Origin: Halalkalicoccus sp. NIPERK01
Lineage (GTDB): Archaea > Halobacteriota > Halobacteria > Halobacteriales > Halalkalicoccaceae
Length of the DNA stretch: 64,000 nt
NCBI RefSeq assembly: GCF_030287405.1
Contig: NZ_JASVVV010000003.1
Location: forward strand, 248,001 to 312,000
Reading direction: 5' to 3'
Position numbers and translations under genes: made by a program. Within the stretch, counting starts at the first letter, position 1, and every line of letters begins with the position of its first letter. Of the stretch, positions 32,195 through 40,560 are shown one piece after another. The notes beneath the pieces were generated by a model. It saw only the letters and a program-made list of their open reading frames with translations. It did no database searches and had not been told where the DNA came from.

Positions 32195-33136
32195 ATGACG
32201 CCCCCGCTGACGGAGATAACGGTCGTGGGCGACGACAAGACCGGACTGATCGCCCGCGTGACGACCCTGCTGTTCGAACGCGAGATCAACATCGAGGACC
32301 TCGATCAGGCGGTGCGGGACGGGCTGTTCCGGATGACGATGCACGTCGACGCCAGCGGGATGACGTGCAGCGAAGCGGCGTTGCGGGAGGCCCTCGACGG
32401 GTTGGGCGAGGACCTCGGGGTCGACGTCCGGGTGCGTTTCCCGGCCGACCGCGAGACGCAGGGAATCGCCGTGCTCGTCACGCGGGAGAGCCACCCGCTC
32501 GAGGCGCTGTTCGAGGCGTGGGCCAACGACGAACTCGGGGCGGACATCTCGGTCGTGATCGGCAACCACCCCGATCTGAAGCCGCTCGCCGACCGATACG
32601 GGGTCCCGTTTCACGACGTCGGCACCGAGTCCGGGAGCGCGAGCGAGGAGCGTCTGCTCGACCTGCTGGAGCGTTACGAAGTCGACCTGATCGTCCTCGC
32701 CCGGTACATGCGCATCCTCGGCCCGAACGTCGTCTTCCGCTACGAGGACCGCATCATCAACGTTCATCCGAGCCTCCTGCCGGCGTTTCCCGGCGCCGAG
32801 GCGTATCGCCAGGCCATCGAGGAAGGGGTGCGCATTGCGGGCGTGACCGCCCACTACGTCACGACCGACCTCGACCAGGGGCCGATCATCACCCAGCGCG
32901 CGTTCAACGTGCCCGACGACGCGGACCTCGCGGAGATCAAACGCCGCGGCCAGCCCCTCGAAGCCGAGGCGCTACTGGAGGCGGTTCGACTGCACCTCGA
33001 CAAGGCGATCGCCGTCCACCGTGGGCGGACCGAGCTCCGGGGCGACGGCGAGTACCAACTCGGGATGGACCCTGCGCTCGACGGGATCAACCCCGACCGG
33101 CCGATCGACGGGATCGGCGAGGTGTTGACCGATTAG
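32195..33136 (+). CDS. purU: Formyltetrahydrofolate deformylase-type protein (PurU-like)
   Basis: The 313-residue protein has an N-terminal ACT domain (EITVVGDDKTGLIARVTTLL) and a C-terminal formyltransferase domain with VLARYMRIL, the catalytic block INVHPSLLPAFPG and DLDQGPIITQ. PurU hydrolyses 10-formyl-THF to formate and THF. It carries an extra C-terminal tail of about 40 residues (ELRGDGEYQLGMDPALDG), not seen in bacterial PurU. Position next to purS/purQ and purC suggests a role in one-carbon balance for purines. A PurN-like role cannot be excluded. Confidence 0.88.
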   Translation: MTPPLTEITVVGDDKTGLIARVTTLLFEREINIEDLDQAVRDGLFRMTMHVDASGMTCSEAALREALDGLGEDLGVDVRVRFPADRETQGIAVLVTRESHPLEALFEAWANDELGADISVVIGNHPDLKPLADRYGVPFHDVGTESGSASEERLLDLLERYEVDLIVLARYMRILGPNVVFRYEDRIINVHPSLLPAFPGAEAYRQAIEEGVRIAGVTAHYVTTDLDQGPIITQRAFNVPDDADLAEIKRRGQPLEAEALLEAVRLHLDKAIAVHRGRTELRGDGEYQLGMDPALDGINPDRPIDGIGEVLTD

Positions 33137-34146
33137 AGGCCCCCTACTCGTTCGACGACCGACTCGATCGGCGGGACGGCGAACCACTCCTCGCCGGTGT
33201 AGGCGTTCGTCCCCGCGGCGTACATCTCGGAGGCCAGATCGAGCACCTCCGTCGGGAGGGGCTCGGGATCGCGCTCACACAGCGCCCGCCAGTCCGCGAC
33301 CCCCCGAGATTTCGCCTCCTCCTTCGCCGACGCGACCGCCTCGACCCACTCCGGTTGGGTACGCTTGTGGTACCCCCTGAGGACCTCCTTCGATAGCTCC
33401 TGGCCCCCGTAGGAGAAGCGGTTCTCGTCGAACGTCCCGACGACGTCGGCCACGCGGACCTCGCCGGCGTGGTAGAGGCACTCGATCTTGCCGTCCTCGT
33501 GGACGAACCCGTTCGAGTTCGCCTGCTCGCTCACGACGCGGTTGACCTCGCGGGCGACGGTTTCGAGGTCCTCGACGTCGGCTTTCCCGGCGATCGCGTC
33601 GGCCTCCTCGCGGGAGAGGTACCGATCGCTCTCCTCGTACTTCGTCGAGAACTCGACGATCGGTTCGTCGAGTTCGACCGCCCCGTCGGGCCACGCCCCG
33701 TATTCCAATCCGTGGTCTGCGGGTTCGCTCCGACGCCGGAGGCTCGACCCCTCGGGGACCCGGTTGCGAAAGACGATCTCGAGGGGGACGAGGTAGTTAT
33801 CGCCCGCGCTCGAGTGGTAGGCGTCGTAGTCGTACTCGCGTCCGTCGTGGGGGAGGTCGGGCACCTGCACCAGGTCGATCGCCATCCGGGTCGGCGGGGT
33901 CTCGACCGCCGCGAGCGATCGGGCGCCCTCGCCGACGCCCCGGTAGTGGGTCGCGATCCCCTCGCTCTCGAGCAGTTCGAAGTTGAACGCACCCATCGTA
34001 CAGAGGCTCGCCCCCTTCCACGGGATCGTATCGGGCATCCGTCCCCAGTCGAACACCGAGTAGGCGTCCGTGAAGACGAACGCGCCCGCGCCCGGCGAGG
34101 ACGGGGTGGGTTCGCGCTCGATCTCGAACTCCTTGACGCTCGTCAT
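33133..34146 (-). CDS. purC: Phosphoribosylaminoimidazole-succinocarboxamide synthase
   Basis: The 337-residue protein is a SAICAR synthase. KEFEIEREPTPSSPGAGAFV starts the N-lobe, followed by DAYSVFDWGRMPD, VPLEIVFRNRVPEGSS and HEDGKIECLYHAGEV. It joins CAIR and aspartate with ATP in purine synthesis. It is longer than the bacterial enzyme (about 240) but fits the haloarchaeal form. The ATG at 34146 starts the conserved part. Its stop codon interlocks with that of purU (TTAG), the two genes converging. Confidence 0.93.
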   Translation of the reverse strand: MTSVKEFEIEREPTPSSPGAGAFVFTDAYSVFDWGRMPDTIPWKGASLCTMGAFNFELLESEGIATHYRGVGEGARSLAAVETPPTRMAIDLVQVPDLPHDGREYDYDAYHSSAGDNYLVPLEIVFRNRVPEGSSLRRRSEPADHGLEYGAWPDGAVELDEPIVEFSTKYEESDRYLSREEADAIAGKADVEDLETVAREVNRVVSEQANSNGFVHEDGKIECLYHAGEVRVADVVGTFDENRFSYGGQELSKEVLRGYHKRTQPEWVEAVASAKEEAKSRGVADWRALCERDPEPLPTEVLDLASEMYAAGTNAYTGEEWFAVPPIESVVERVGGL

Positions 34147-34246
34147 CGTCTCCCCTCGTTCATGGGGTCCGTCGTTTCGGCCCCGGCATGAACGTTTCCC
34201 GTTCACGGCGTTAGCCATTGGTTAATTCACTTTCATGTATGTATAA

Positions 34247-34270
34247 CTACTATTCACGCGGTAATAGTAG
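34247..34270. promoter_or_regulatory. Inverted repeat directly before a start codon
   Basis: CTACTATT and AATAGTAG are perfect 8-bp arms around the spacer CACGCGGT, ending four bases before the ATG at 34275. TGTATAACT just upstream (34239-34247) looks like a TATA box. The site lies between TATA and start codon, so it could be a repressor operator or an RNA hairpin near the translation start. Confidence 0.45.
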
Positions 34271-34274
34271 GGGT

Positions 34275-34508
34275 ATGGACGTTCGGTTCTGCCCCGACTG
34301 CGTCGCCCGTGGCGTGGACTGCCCCCTGATGCTCGACGGCGAGTGTACCCACTGCGGGCGCTACGACGCGCCCATCACCCACCGGATCGCCGACTACGAG
34401 TACCGGCTTCGGTTCGCCTGGGACTCGATTCGCTTCCGACTCGGAGTCCCCGAAGCGGCGCTCAAGTTTCGCTCGGCCCTGGCGCACCTCCTCGCGTTCC
34501 GCCGGTAG
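34275..34508 (+). CDS. Small zinc-finger-like protein
   Basis: The 77-residue protein has two CxxC pairs in its first half (FCPDCVARGVDCP and CTHCGRYD) that should form one zinc site, followed by a basic helical C-terminus (SIRFRLGVPEAALKFRSAL). Such small CPxCG-like proteins are abundant in haloarchaea and mostly uncharacterised. The ATG at 34275 is preceded by an inverted repeat. It sits between purC (divergent) and the sirtuin gene. Confidence 0.72.
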   Translation: MDVRFCPDCVARGVDCPLMLDGECTHCGRYDAPITHRIADYEYRLRFAWDSIRFRLGVPEAALKFRSALAHLLAFRR

Positions 34509-34544
34509 AGGGAGCGTTATCCGGCCGGCCGCCGTAGCGGGGCC

Positions 34545-35294
34545 ATGAACGAGGCGCTGGACCGACTCGTGAGTGCGGTCCGGGACGCAGACTCGACGGT
34601 CGCGCTGACCGGCGCGGGCGTCAGCACCGCCTCGGGGGTTCCCGACTTCCGGGGCGAAGACGGGATCTGGAACGCCGAGTTCGACCCCGCGGACTTCCGG
34701 ATCGAGCGCTTTCTCTCCGATCCGGCCGGCTTCTGGGAGGACAGGGTGAAGCTCCACGAGGCGATGTTCGGTCCGGAAATCGAACCCAACGCCGCCCACG
34801 AGGCGCTCGCGACGATGGAATCCCGTGGATGGCTCGATGCCGTGATCACGCAGAACACCGACGGCCTACACGGGGAGGCCGGATCACGGGAGGTGTTCGA
34901 ACTCCACGGCAACGCCGGCCGGGTTGTCTGTATCGACTGCGGACGAAAACTGGACGCCGAACCCGTCCGCGAGCGGGTCCGCGACGGCGAGCGCCCGCCG
35001 CGCTGTGACTGTGGCGGCCTCCTCAAACCGGATGTCGTACTGTTCGGCGAGTCCCTACCCGAGGCGATCTTCGCCGAGGCACGCCGGCTCGCCGACGAGA
35101 GCGACGTCTTTCTCGCCGTCGGCTCCTCGCTCGCCGTCGAACCCGCCGCCTCACTCCCGAAGGCCGGCGCCCGTGATGGGGTGCTCGCGATCTGTAATTT
35201 CGATCCGACGCCACACGATAACCGGGCCGACCTCCTCTTCCGCGAGGACGTGACCGAAACCCTGCCCGCGCTCGTAGTGCGGTTGGACGCTTAA
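34545..35294 (+). CDS. Sir2-type NAD-dependent protein deacylase
   Basis: The 249-residue sirtuin has GAGVSTASGVPDFRG (NAD binding, about 25-39), TQNTDGLH, the catalytic His in FELHGN, and a zinc site from CIDCGRK and CDCGG. The ending includes VGSSLAVEPAASLP. It removes acetyl or longer acyl groups from lysines, producing nicotinamide and O-acyl-ADP-ribose, in the cytosol. Its TAA stop interlocks with that of the opposing MBL gene (TTAA). Confidence 0.94.
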   Translation: MNEALDRLVSAVRDADSTVALTGAGVSTASGVPDFRGEDGIWNAEFDPADFRIERFLSDPAGFWEDRVKLHEAMFGPEIEPNAAHEALATMESRGWLDAVITQNTDGLHGEAGSREVFELHGNAGRVVCIDCGRKLDAEPVRERVRDGERPPRCDCGGLLKPDVVLFGESLPEAIFAEARRLADESDVFLAVGSSLAVEPAASLPKAGARDGVLAICNFDPTPHDNRADLLFREDVTETLPALVVRLDA

Positions 35295-36094
35295 CGAAGC
35301 CCGCCCGAAAGCCGCGCGAGCGAGTCGGGGTCGTGGCCGAAAAACAGCGTCGCGTCCTCGCGGCGCTCCATCTCCTTCAGCATCCGGAGGCTCTCGTACC
35401 AGTCGCGCTTGCTCCAGAGCAGTCCGGGACCGAGCGGGCGTTCCTCGGTGTAGTTCTCCGCGACGTAGGCCTGATCGCCCGCGACGATCACGGTCCCGGC
35501 CTCGGGAAGCGTCAGGCGAAGCCCCATCAGCCCCGGCGTGTGGCCCGGCAGGTGGAGGAACTCGATCCCCTCGAAGCGAGTCTCGCGCTCGCCGTGGATC
35601 ACCCGCCAGTTCAGGTCGTGATCGAAGTCCCGAGCGAGGTAGGCGGGGTCGCCCTCGTTCGTTTTCGCGCTGTAGTAGGCGTGTTTCAGCTCGCGTTCGT
35701 GGACGTAGATCGGCACGTCCGTCCCCGCGAAGTTGTGGAGGCCGCCGGCGTGATCGAGATGCAGGTGGCTCTGGATCACCGCGTCGATCTCCGCGAGCGC
35801 GTAGCCCGCCGCCTCCAGATCGCCTTCGAGCGGGTGCTCGTCCGCGTCGTAGTGCTCGAAGGCCTCATAGAGATACGCGGGCCAGTAGCCATCGCCGGCC
35901 TCGGGGTGCGAGCCGGTGTCCCAGAGGATCGTCCCCTCGGGGTGCTCGATCACGAGGTCGTAGACGGGCGTCTCAACGATCTCGGCGTCGGGGTTCGGGT
36001 CGCTCGCGCTCGCGAGCCTGTACCCCTCGATCATGTAGTTCCTGTCGGCACGCACCCGCCCGCGGTCTATCGGCGTGATCGTCGCGTCGATCAT
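35291..36094 (-). CDS. Metallo-beta-lactamase-fold hydrolase, AiiA/lactonase-like
   Basis: The 267-residue protein has the metal motif SHLHLDHAGG (HxHxDH) and downstream ligand positions in LHLPGHTPG and VAGDQAYV. The N-terminal strand EHPEGTILWDTGSHPEAG fits the N-acyl homoserine lactonase subgroup of MBL-fold enzymes. Substrate in haloarchaea is unknown; lactone or thioester hydrolysis is the general expectation. It converges with the sirtuin gene and diverges from the F420-type oxidoreductase. Confidence 0.88.
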   Translation of the reverse strand: MIDATITPIDRGRVRADRNYMIEGYRLASASDPNPDAEIVETPVYDLVIEHPEGTILWDTGSHPEAGDGYWPAYLYEAFEHYDADEHPLEGDLEAAGYALAEIDAVIQSHLHLDHAGGLHNFAGTDVPIYVHERELKHAYYSAKTNEGDPAYLARDFDHDLNWRVIHGERETRFEGIEFLHLPGHTPGLMGLRLTLPEAGTVIVAGDQAYVAENYTEERPLGPGLLWSKRDWYESLRMLKEMERREDATLFFGHDPDSLARLSGGLR

Positions 36095-36165
36095 ACCTAT
36101 CGTTTGGACGAGGCGGGCTTATACCTCCCTCGGGGTTCATGACCCGCCCGCCCGAACGGCCGGGT

Positions 36166-37128
36166 ATGCCACGCGGCGTTCTGCTACCCGACTCCGCCGA
36201 ACCGACTCCCGACTTCGCCCGCTGGATGGGTTCTCAGGGCTACGACTCGATCTGGGCCAACGAACTCTGGGGACACGACGCGTTCGTCACGCTCGCGGCG
36301 GTCGCGCCCCACACCGACGCGGCGCTCGGGACGGCCATCGTCAACGTATTTTCGCGCTCGCCGGCGGTTCTGGCGGGCGGGGCCGCCTCCCTCTCCGATC
36401 TCGCCTCGGGACCGATCAGGCTGGGGATCGGCCCGAGCACGCCCAAGGCGATCGAGGATCTGCATGGTATCCCGTACGACCGACCCGTCCGCCGGCTCCA
36501 CGAGACGGCCGAACTCGTCCGGGCGTTCACCGCCGGTGAGGGCCGCGTCGAATACGACGGCGAGGTCTTTTCGGTACAGGACTTCCCGGCGCTCGACGGC
36601 GAGGTGTCGGTCTACGCCGCCGCGCTGGGCGAGACGAGCCGACGCGCGACCGGGCGCACCGCCGACGGCTGGCTGCCACACATGATCCCGTTCGAGAATC
36701 TGGGGAGCGCGTTCGAGACGGTCCGGCGGACCGCCCGGGAGGCGGGTCGCGATCCCGACCTCGCCGTCTCGCCCTACGTCCCCGCCGCGGTCGCCGACGA
36801 TCCCGACGAGGCGCGAGAAGCGATCCGCGGGCACGTCGCCTACTACGTCGGCAGCGGCGAGGGCTACCGCCGGGCGGTGGCGAAGCGCTTCCCCGAGGAG
36901 GCCGAGCGGATCGCCGAGGCGTGGCGGGCGGGTGAGCGCGCGAGCGCTCGCGAGGGTGTCACCGACGAGATGGTCGACGCGCTGGGCGTCGCGGGCACCC
37001 CCGAAAAAGCACGCGAGCGCTTCGAACGGGTCGCGGAGACGGCCCCGATCACCGAACCGATCGTCGTGGTGCCGTCGAACGCAGGGAAAGAGATGGCCGA
37101 GCGGACGATCGAGGAACTCGCGTCCTAA
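36166..37128 (+). CDS. LLM-class F420-dependent oxidoreductase
   Basis: The 320-residue TIM-barrel protein has the luciferase-like pattern: GYDSIWANELWGHDAFVTLA, LGTAIVNVFSRSPAVLAGGA, and LGIGPSTPKAIEDLHG. Members use reduced F420 to transfer hydride to varied substrates. The substrate is unknown. The ATG at 36166 starts the barrel; an upstream GTG/ATG adds a basic stub. The gene lies about 760 bp before the F420 gene cofH. Its stop interlocks with that of the HAD gene (CTAA). Confidence 0.88.
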   Translation: MPRGVLLPDSAEPTPDFARWMGSQGYDSIWANELWGHDAFVTLAAVAPHTDAALGTAIVNVFSRSPAVLAGGAASLSDLASGPIRLGIGPSTPKAIEDLHGIPYDRPVRRLHETAELVRAFTAGEGRVEYDGEVFSVQDFPALDGEVSVYAAALGETSRRATGRTADGWLPHMIPFENLGSAFETVRRTAREAGRDPDLAVSPYVPAAVADDPDEAREAIRGHVAYYVGSGEGYRRAVAKRFPEEAERIAEAWRAGERASAREGVTDEMVDALGVAGTPEKARERFERVAETAPITEPIVVVPSNAGKEMAERTIEELAS

Positions 37129-37772
37129 ACGAGGTCGAGGACCTCGCGCAGGTCAGTGAGTCGGTGATCTATCGCCGGACCCTCCTCGGCACCGTAGGCC
37201 GCCGTGACCATTCCGGCGTCCTTCGCCCCCGCCATGTCGTGGCGATACCGGTCGCCGACCATCAGCGAGCGCTCGGGAGTCGTCTCCGATTTTTCGAGCG
37301 CCGTCTCGAACATCGCTGGATCGGGCTTCGTTCGTCCGACCTCCTCGGAGGTGGTGATCGAGTCGAACTCCTCGAGGATGTCGAAGGTGGCGAGGATCCG
37401 CCGCCCCTCCGCCGCGTCAACGTCGCTGATCACGCCGAAATGGAGGTCGTACTCGGCGAGCGTCTCGACGACCTCGATCGCCCCCGGATTCGGTTCGATC
37501 GTCTCGGAGAGGGCGCGATCGAAGGCCGACTCCCACTCCCCCTCGACGCCGAGCGCGTCGATCGCCCGCTCGTAGCCCGCCCGCGCCGAGCGAAACCCCG
37601 TTCCCTCGCGCTCGCGGAAGTGCGCGCCCACCTCCGCGCGCCACGTTTCGAGGGGGTTCCCGGCGTCGAGGTCGTACTCGTCGCGGAGGTCGGCGATGAA
37701 GCGCTCGTGGGCGCGCCGAACCGACGCCGAATCGAGGAGCACGCCGCCGATGTCGAAGAAGATCGCGTCCAT
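37125..37772 (-). CDS. HAD-superfamily hydrolase
   Basis: The 215-residue protein has HAD motif I FFDIGGVLLDSA (about 4-15), motif II in VISDVDAAEG (the residue after D is a variant), motif III Lys in EEVGRTKPDPAMF and motif IV MVGDRYRHDMAGAKDAGM. The family is phosphatases of small phosphorylated metabolites, similar to phosphoglycolate phosphatase. The first motif has GGV in place of the usual GT, common in the haloarchaeal subgroup. It faces the F420-type oxidoreductase convergently and cofH divergently. Confidence 0.88.
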   Translation of the reverse strand: MDAIFFDIGGVLLDSASVRRAHERFIADLRDEYDLDAGNPLETWRAEVGAHFREREGTGFRSARAGYERAIDALGVEGEWESAFDRALSETIEPNPGAIEVVETLAEYDLHFGVISDVDAAEGRRILATFDILEEFDSITTSEEVGRTKPDPAMFETALEKSETTPERSLMVGDRYRHDMAGAKDAGMVTAAYGAEEGPAIDHRLTDLREVLDLV

Positions 37773-37891
37773 CGGGGTAGGAGGTACCGACCAGCACGGT
37801 TTATCGCTGTCGGTGTGTCGGCCGTCGCCACCCGGCGAGGAAACCGCCGGTACCGATCAGATTTTTGTCCGTGGGGTGGCGTCATACGGTG

Positions 37892-39238
37892 ATGGCCGTC
37901 ACGCCCGAGGTCGAACGCGAGTTCGCGTTCGATCACCGACCGGAGACCGACCAGTCCTTCGAGAACGCGCTCGCGAAGGCACGCGCCGGCGAGCGGCTCA
38001 CGGTCGACGACGGGATCGAACTCATGACGACCGGCTCCGATCGGGCGGGGATCGACCCCGAACGCAAGGAACTCGTCCTCGAGGCGGCCGACGCCCGGCG
38101 TGCCGAGGTCGTCGGCGAGGAGGTCACGTTCGTCGCGAACCTCAACAACAACGTCACCACCGCCTGCAATACGGGCTGTCTGTTCTGTAACTTCAAGGAC
38201 ACCGCGAGCAATTTTGAAGTGGATTCGGCGGTCGAGCATCCCGGCTTCACGAAGACGCCCAAGGAGTCCCGAAAAATCGTCTCGAACGCGCTCGAACTGG
38301 GGATCTACGAGGTCTGTTCGGTCTCGGGGCTGCATCCGGCGTTCGCGCTCGATTCCGAGCATCTCGAGGTCCTGCGAGCGGCGGACGAGGACCCCGAACT
38401 GAACTTCAAGCCGCCCGAGCGCTACGTCACCGATCCCAGTACCTACGCAGAGCAGATCGAGGCGATGAGCGTCGGGGGCGTCCATGTCCACTCGATGACG
38501 CCCGAGGAGGCGTATCACGCCCGCCGGGGGACCGATTGGAGCTACGAGGAGGTCTACAGCCGGCTGGCCGAGGCGGGGCTGGACTCGGTTCCGGGCACCG
38601 CCGCCGAGATCCTCGTCGACGAGGTCCGGGACGTGATCTGCCCCGGGAAGATACACTCGAACGAGTGGGAACGGGCGATCGAGGCCGCCGCGAACGTCGG
38701 GCTGGACACCACCTCGACGATCATGTACGGCCACGTCGAGAACGAGGCCCACCGCGTGATGCACCTGAAACGGGTTCGGGATCTCCAGGACCGCACCGGC
38801 GCGATCACCGAGTTCGTTCCGCTCTCGTTCATCCATCAGTCGACGCCACTGTACGAACGCGGCGTGGTCACGGGCGGGGCGAGCACCGACGAGGACGAAC
38901 TCCTGATCGCCGTCTCGCGGCTCTTTCTCGACAACATCGAGAACATCCAGTCGAGCTGGGTGAAGTACGGCGACGAGCAGGGCCTGAAGATGCTTTCCTG
39001 TGGCGCGAACGACTTCATGGGGACGATCCTCTCGGAGGAGATCACCAAACGCGCCGGCGGGGAACACGGCGAGTTCCGGAGCGTCGGGGAGTTGGTCGAG
39101 ATGATCGCCTCGGTGGGGCGGGTCCCCGTCGAGCGCTCGACCGACTATCGAGAGAAGCGACGTGTCGACCCCGAGGACGGCCCACACGGGCCACGGTTGG
39201 GGCCGCGTGCGGACGGCACGCCGATGGTCGTCGAGTGA
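37892..39238 (+). CDS. cofH: FO synthase subunit 2 (5-amino-6-(D-ribitylamino)uracil:L-tyrosine transferase) CofH
   Basis: The 448-residue radical SAM protein has the cluster motif CNTGCLFC (C-x3-C-x2-C, about 96-103) just after FVANLNNNVTTA. It joins 5-amino-6-ribitylaminouracil to tyrosine, the first half of FO synthesis for cofactor F420. The pattern VHVHSMTPEEAYHARRG and PGTAAEILVDEVRD fits CofH rather than CofG. The ATG at 37892 is chosen because the conserved region follows. CofG and CofC lie within 5.5 kb on the other strand. Confidence 0.94.
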   Translation: MAVTPEVEREFAFDHRPETDQSFENALAKARAGERLTVDDGIELMTTGSDRAGIDPERKELVLEAADARRAEVVGEEVTFVANLNNNVTTACNTGCLFCNFKDTASNFEVDSAVEHPGFTKTPKESRKIVSNALELGIYEVCSVSGLHPAFALDSEHLEVLRAADEDPELNFKPPERYVTDPSTYAEQIEAMSVGGVHVHSMTPEEAYHARRGTDWSYEEVYSRLAEAGLDSVPGTAAEILVDEVRDVICPGKIHSNEWERAIEAAANVGLDTTSTIMYGHVENEAHRVMHLKRVRDLQDRTGAITEFVPLSFIHQSTPLYERGVVTGGASTDEDELLIAVSRLFLDNIENIQSSWVKYGDEQGLKMLSCGANDFMGTILSEEITKRAGGEHGEFRSVGELVEMIASVGRVPVERSTDYREKRRVDPEDGPHGPRLGPRADGTPMVVE

Positions 39239-39299
39239 CGCTCGCCAACCGATCGCGCGGTTCGGAACGCATATCTCCCTCGGGACGTAGAATAGAGGG

Positions 39300-39857
39300 A
39301 TGATGAACACCACGCACGGGGCCATCGGCGTTGCGATGGCGTCCGTGACGGTCCTCGTGGCCCCGGAGTTCGCCGCGGTCGCCGCGGTCGCCGCCCTCCT
39401 GGGAAGCGTGTTCCCGGACCTCGACCTCTTCTTCGGGACCCACAGGAAGACGCTTCACTTCCCGATCGTCGGGTGGGTCGTCGCCCTCCCCGCGACCGTC
39501 TGGGCCGTCCTCGCGCCCTCCGTCGAGAGCGTCGGAGCGGCCTTTTTCGCGCTCGGGGCGACCGTCCACGCCGTGACCGACGCCGCGGGCGCGGGCCACG
39601 AACTCCGCCCGTGGGAGCGGACCTCCCAGCGGGCGGTCTACGCCCACGTCCTCGGGCGCTGGATCGCTCCTCGGAGATGGATCCGCTACGACGGCGCGCC
39701 GGAGGACCTCGTGTTGATGGGCGGCGTCACCCTCCCCGTGCTCGTCCTCTACGACGGCCTCGTCCGGAACGTCATGCTGCTCGCGCTGGTGATCTCGGTC
39801 GTCTACACCACCTACCGCAAACGGATGCCCGACCTCACGCCCGATTGGCTGGGGTGA
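39300..39857 (+). CDS. Membrane-bound metal-dependent hydrolase, YdjM/DUF457-type
   Basis: The 185-residue protein starts MMNTTHGAIGVAMASV with a conserved early His. It has FPDLDLFFGTHRKTLHFPIVGW with the Asp and His residues typical of the family (about 39-60), and about four to five membrane segments. Members are regulated by LexA in bacteria and thought to act on phospholipid or polyol phosphates. The exact substrate is unknown. The second ATG, one codon in, is an equally good start. Confidence 0.8.
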   Translation: MMNTTHGAIGVAMASVTVLVAPEFAAVAAVAALLGSVFPDLDLFFGTHRKTLHFPIVGWVVALPATVWAVLAPSVESVGAAFFALGATVHAVTDAAGAGHELRPWERTSQRAVYAHVLGRWIAPRRWIRYDGAPEDLVLMGGVTLPVLVLYDGLVRNVMLLALVISVVYTTYRKRMPDLTPDWLG

Positions 39858-39908
39858 GCCGTCGCCTCGCGCGAGCGAAACGTGTTCCAGGTATCGGGAG
39901 TCGACGGC

Positions 39909-40418
39909 TCACTCCGTCGGTCGCAGTCGGACCGCGAGAACGCCGTTGTTGAACCGTACCGTCGTCGCTTCGGCGGACGCCCACGGGAGATCGACGCGCT
40001 CGAGGGCGGATCCGTCCCTGCCGATCACGAGCTCGTTCGTCCGCGGATCGATGCCGACCGAGAGATCGTCCTTGCTCGCTCCGGGAACGTCGGCGGTCAC
40101 GAGGTACTCGTCGTCGATCCACCGTGTGTCGACGAAACACTCCCCGTTTTCGGATCCCGTCGATCGCACGCGTTTCGTCCGGTTCGATCGAGGTTCGTCC
40201 GCGGTCGATCGATGGATCGGCTCGCTCTCGTCGTTCGGCTCCTGCGACCGGACCGGAGCGTCGCTCACGTTCACCTCGATCAGGCTCCCCAGCAGGTCCG
40301 TCAGCGGTCGCAACCCGGCCTCGAGCCGGAATCCCCTTAACGCGCCGCCTGTTCGCTCGTCGGTCGCCGATTTTTTCGACTCCGCTTCGTCCCCCTCGTC
40401 CGTCCCCTCATCGCTCAT
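39909..40418 (-). CDS. gvpH: GvpH-like gas vesicle accessory protein (Hsp20 fold)
   Basis: The 169-residue protein has an acidic charged N-terminus, GLRPLTDLLGSLIEVNVSD (about 33-51), then an alpha-crystallin-type domain (FVDTRWIDDEYLVTADVPGASKDDL, ending in RFNNGVLAVRLRP). This organisation matches GvpH of haloarchaeal gas vesicle clusters, which acts as a chaperone for GvpA/GvpC or GvpI. No other gvp gene is in the window, so it is an orphan and may work as a general small heat-shock protein. Confidence 0.8.
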   Translation of the reverse strand: MSDEGTDEGDEAESKKSATDERTGGALRGFRLEAGLRPLTDLLGSLIEVNVSDAPVRSQEPNDESEPIHRSTADEPRSNRTKRVRSTGSENGECFVDTRWIDDEYLVTADVPGASKDDLSVGIDPRTNELVIGRDGSALERVDLPWASAEATTVRFNNGVLAVRLRPTE

Positions 40419-40560
40419 GGCTAACTCCCGTGGACGCTTCGATCATCGAATCACTCGATGTTATTTGTTAACGTATCGAACGGCATAAAGCGTCCGATTT
40501 ACCGATACGAACCGGGATGCGATGGGATCGTCATTCCGTTGAACTCACGCTTGCAGGGCG

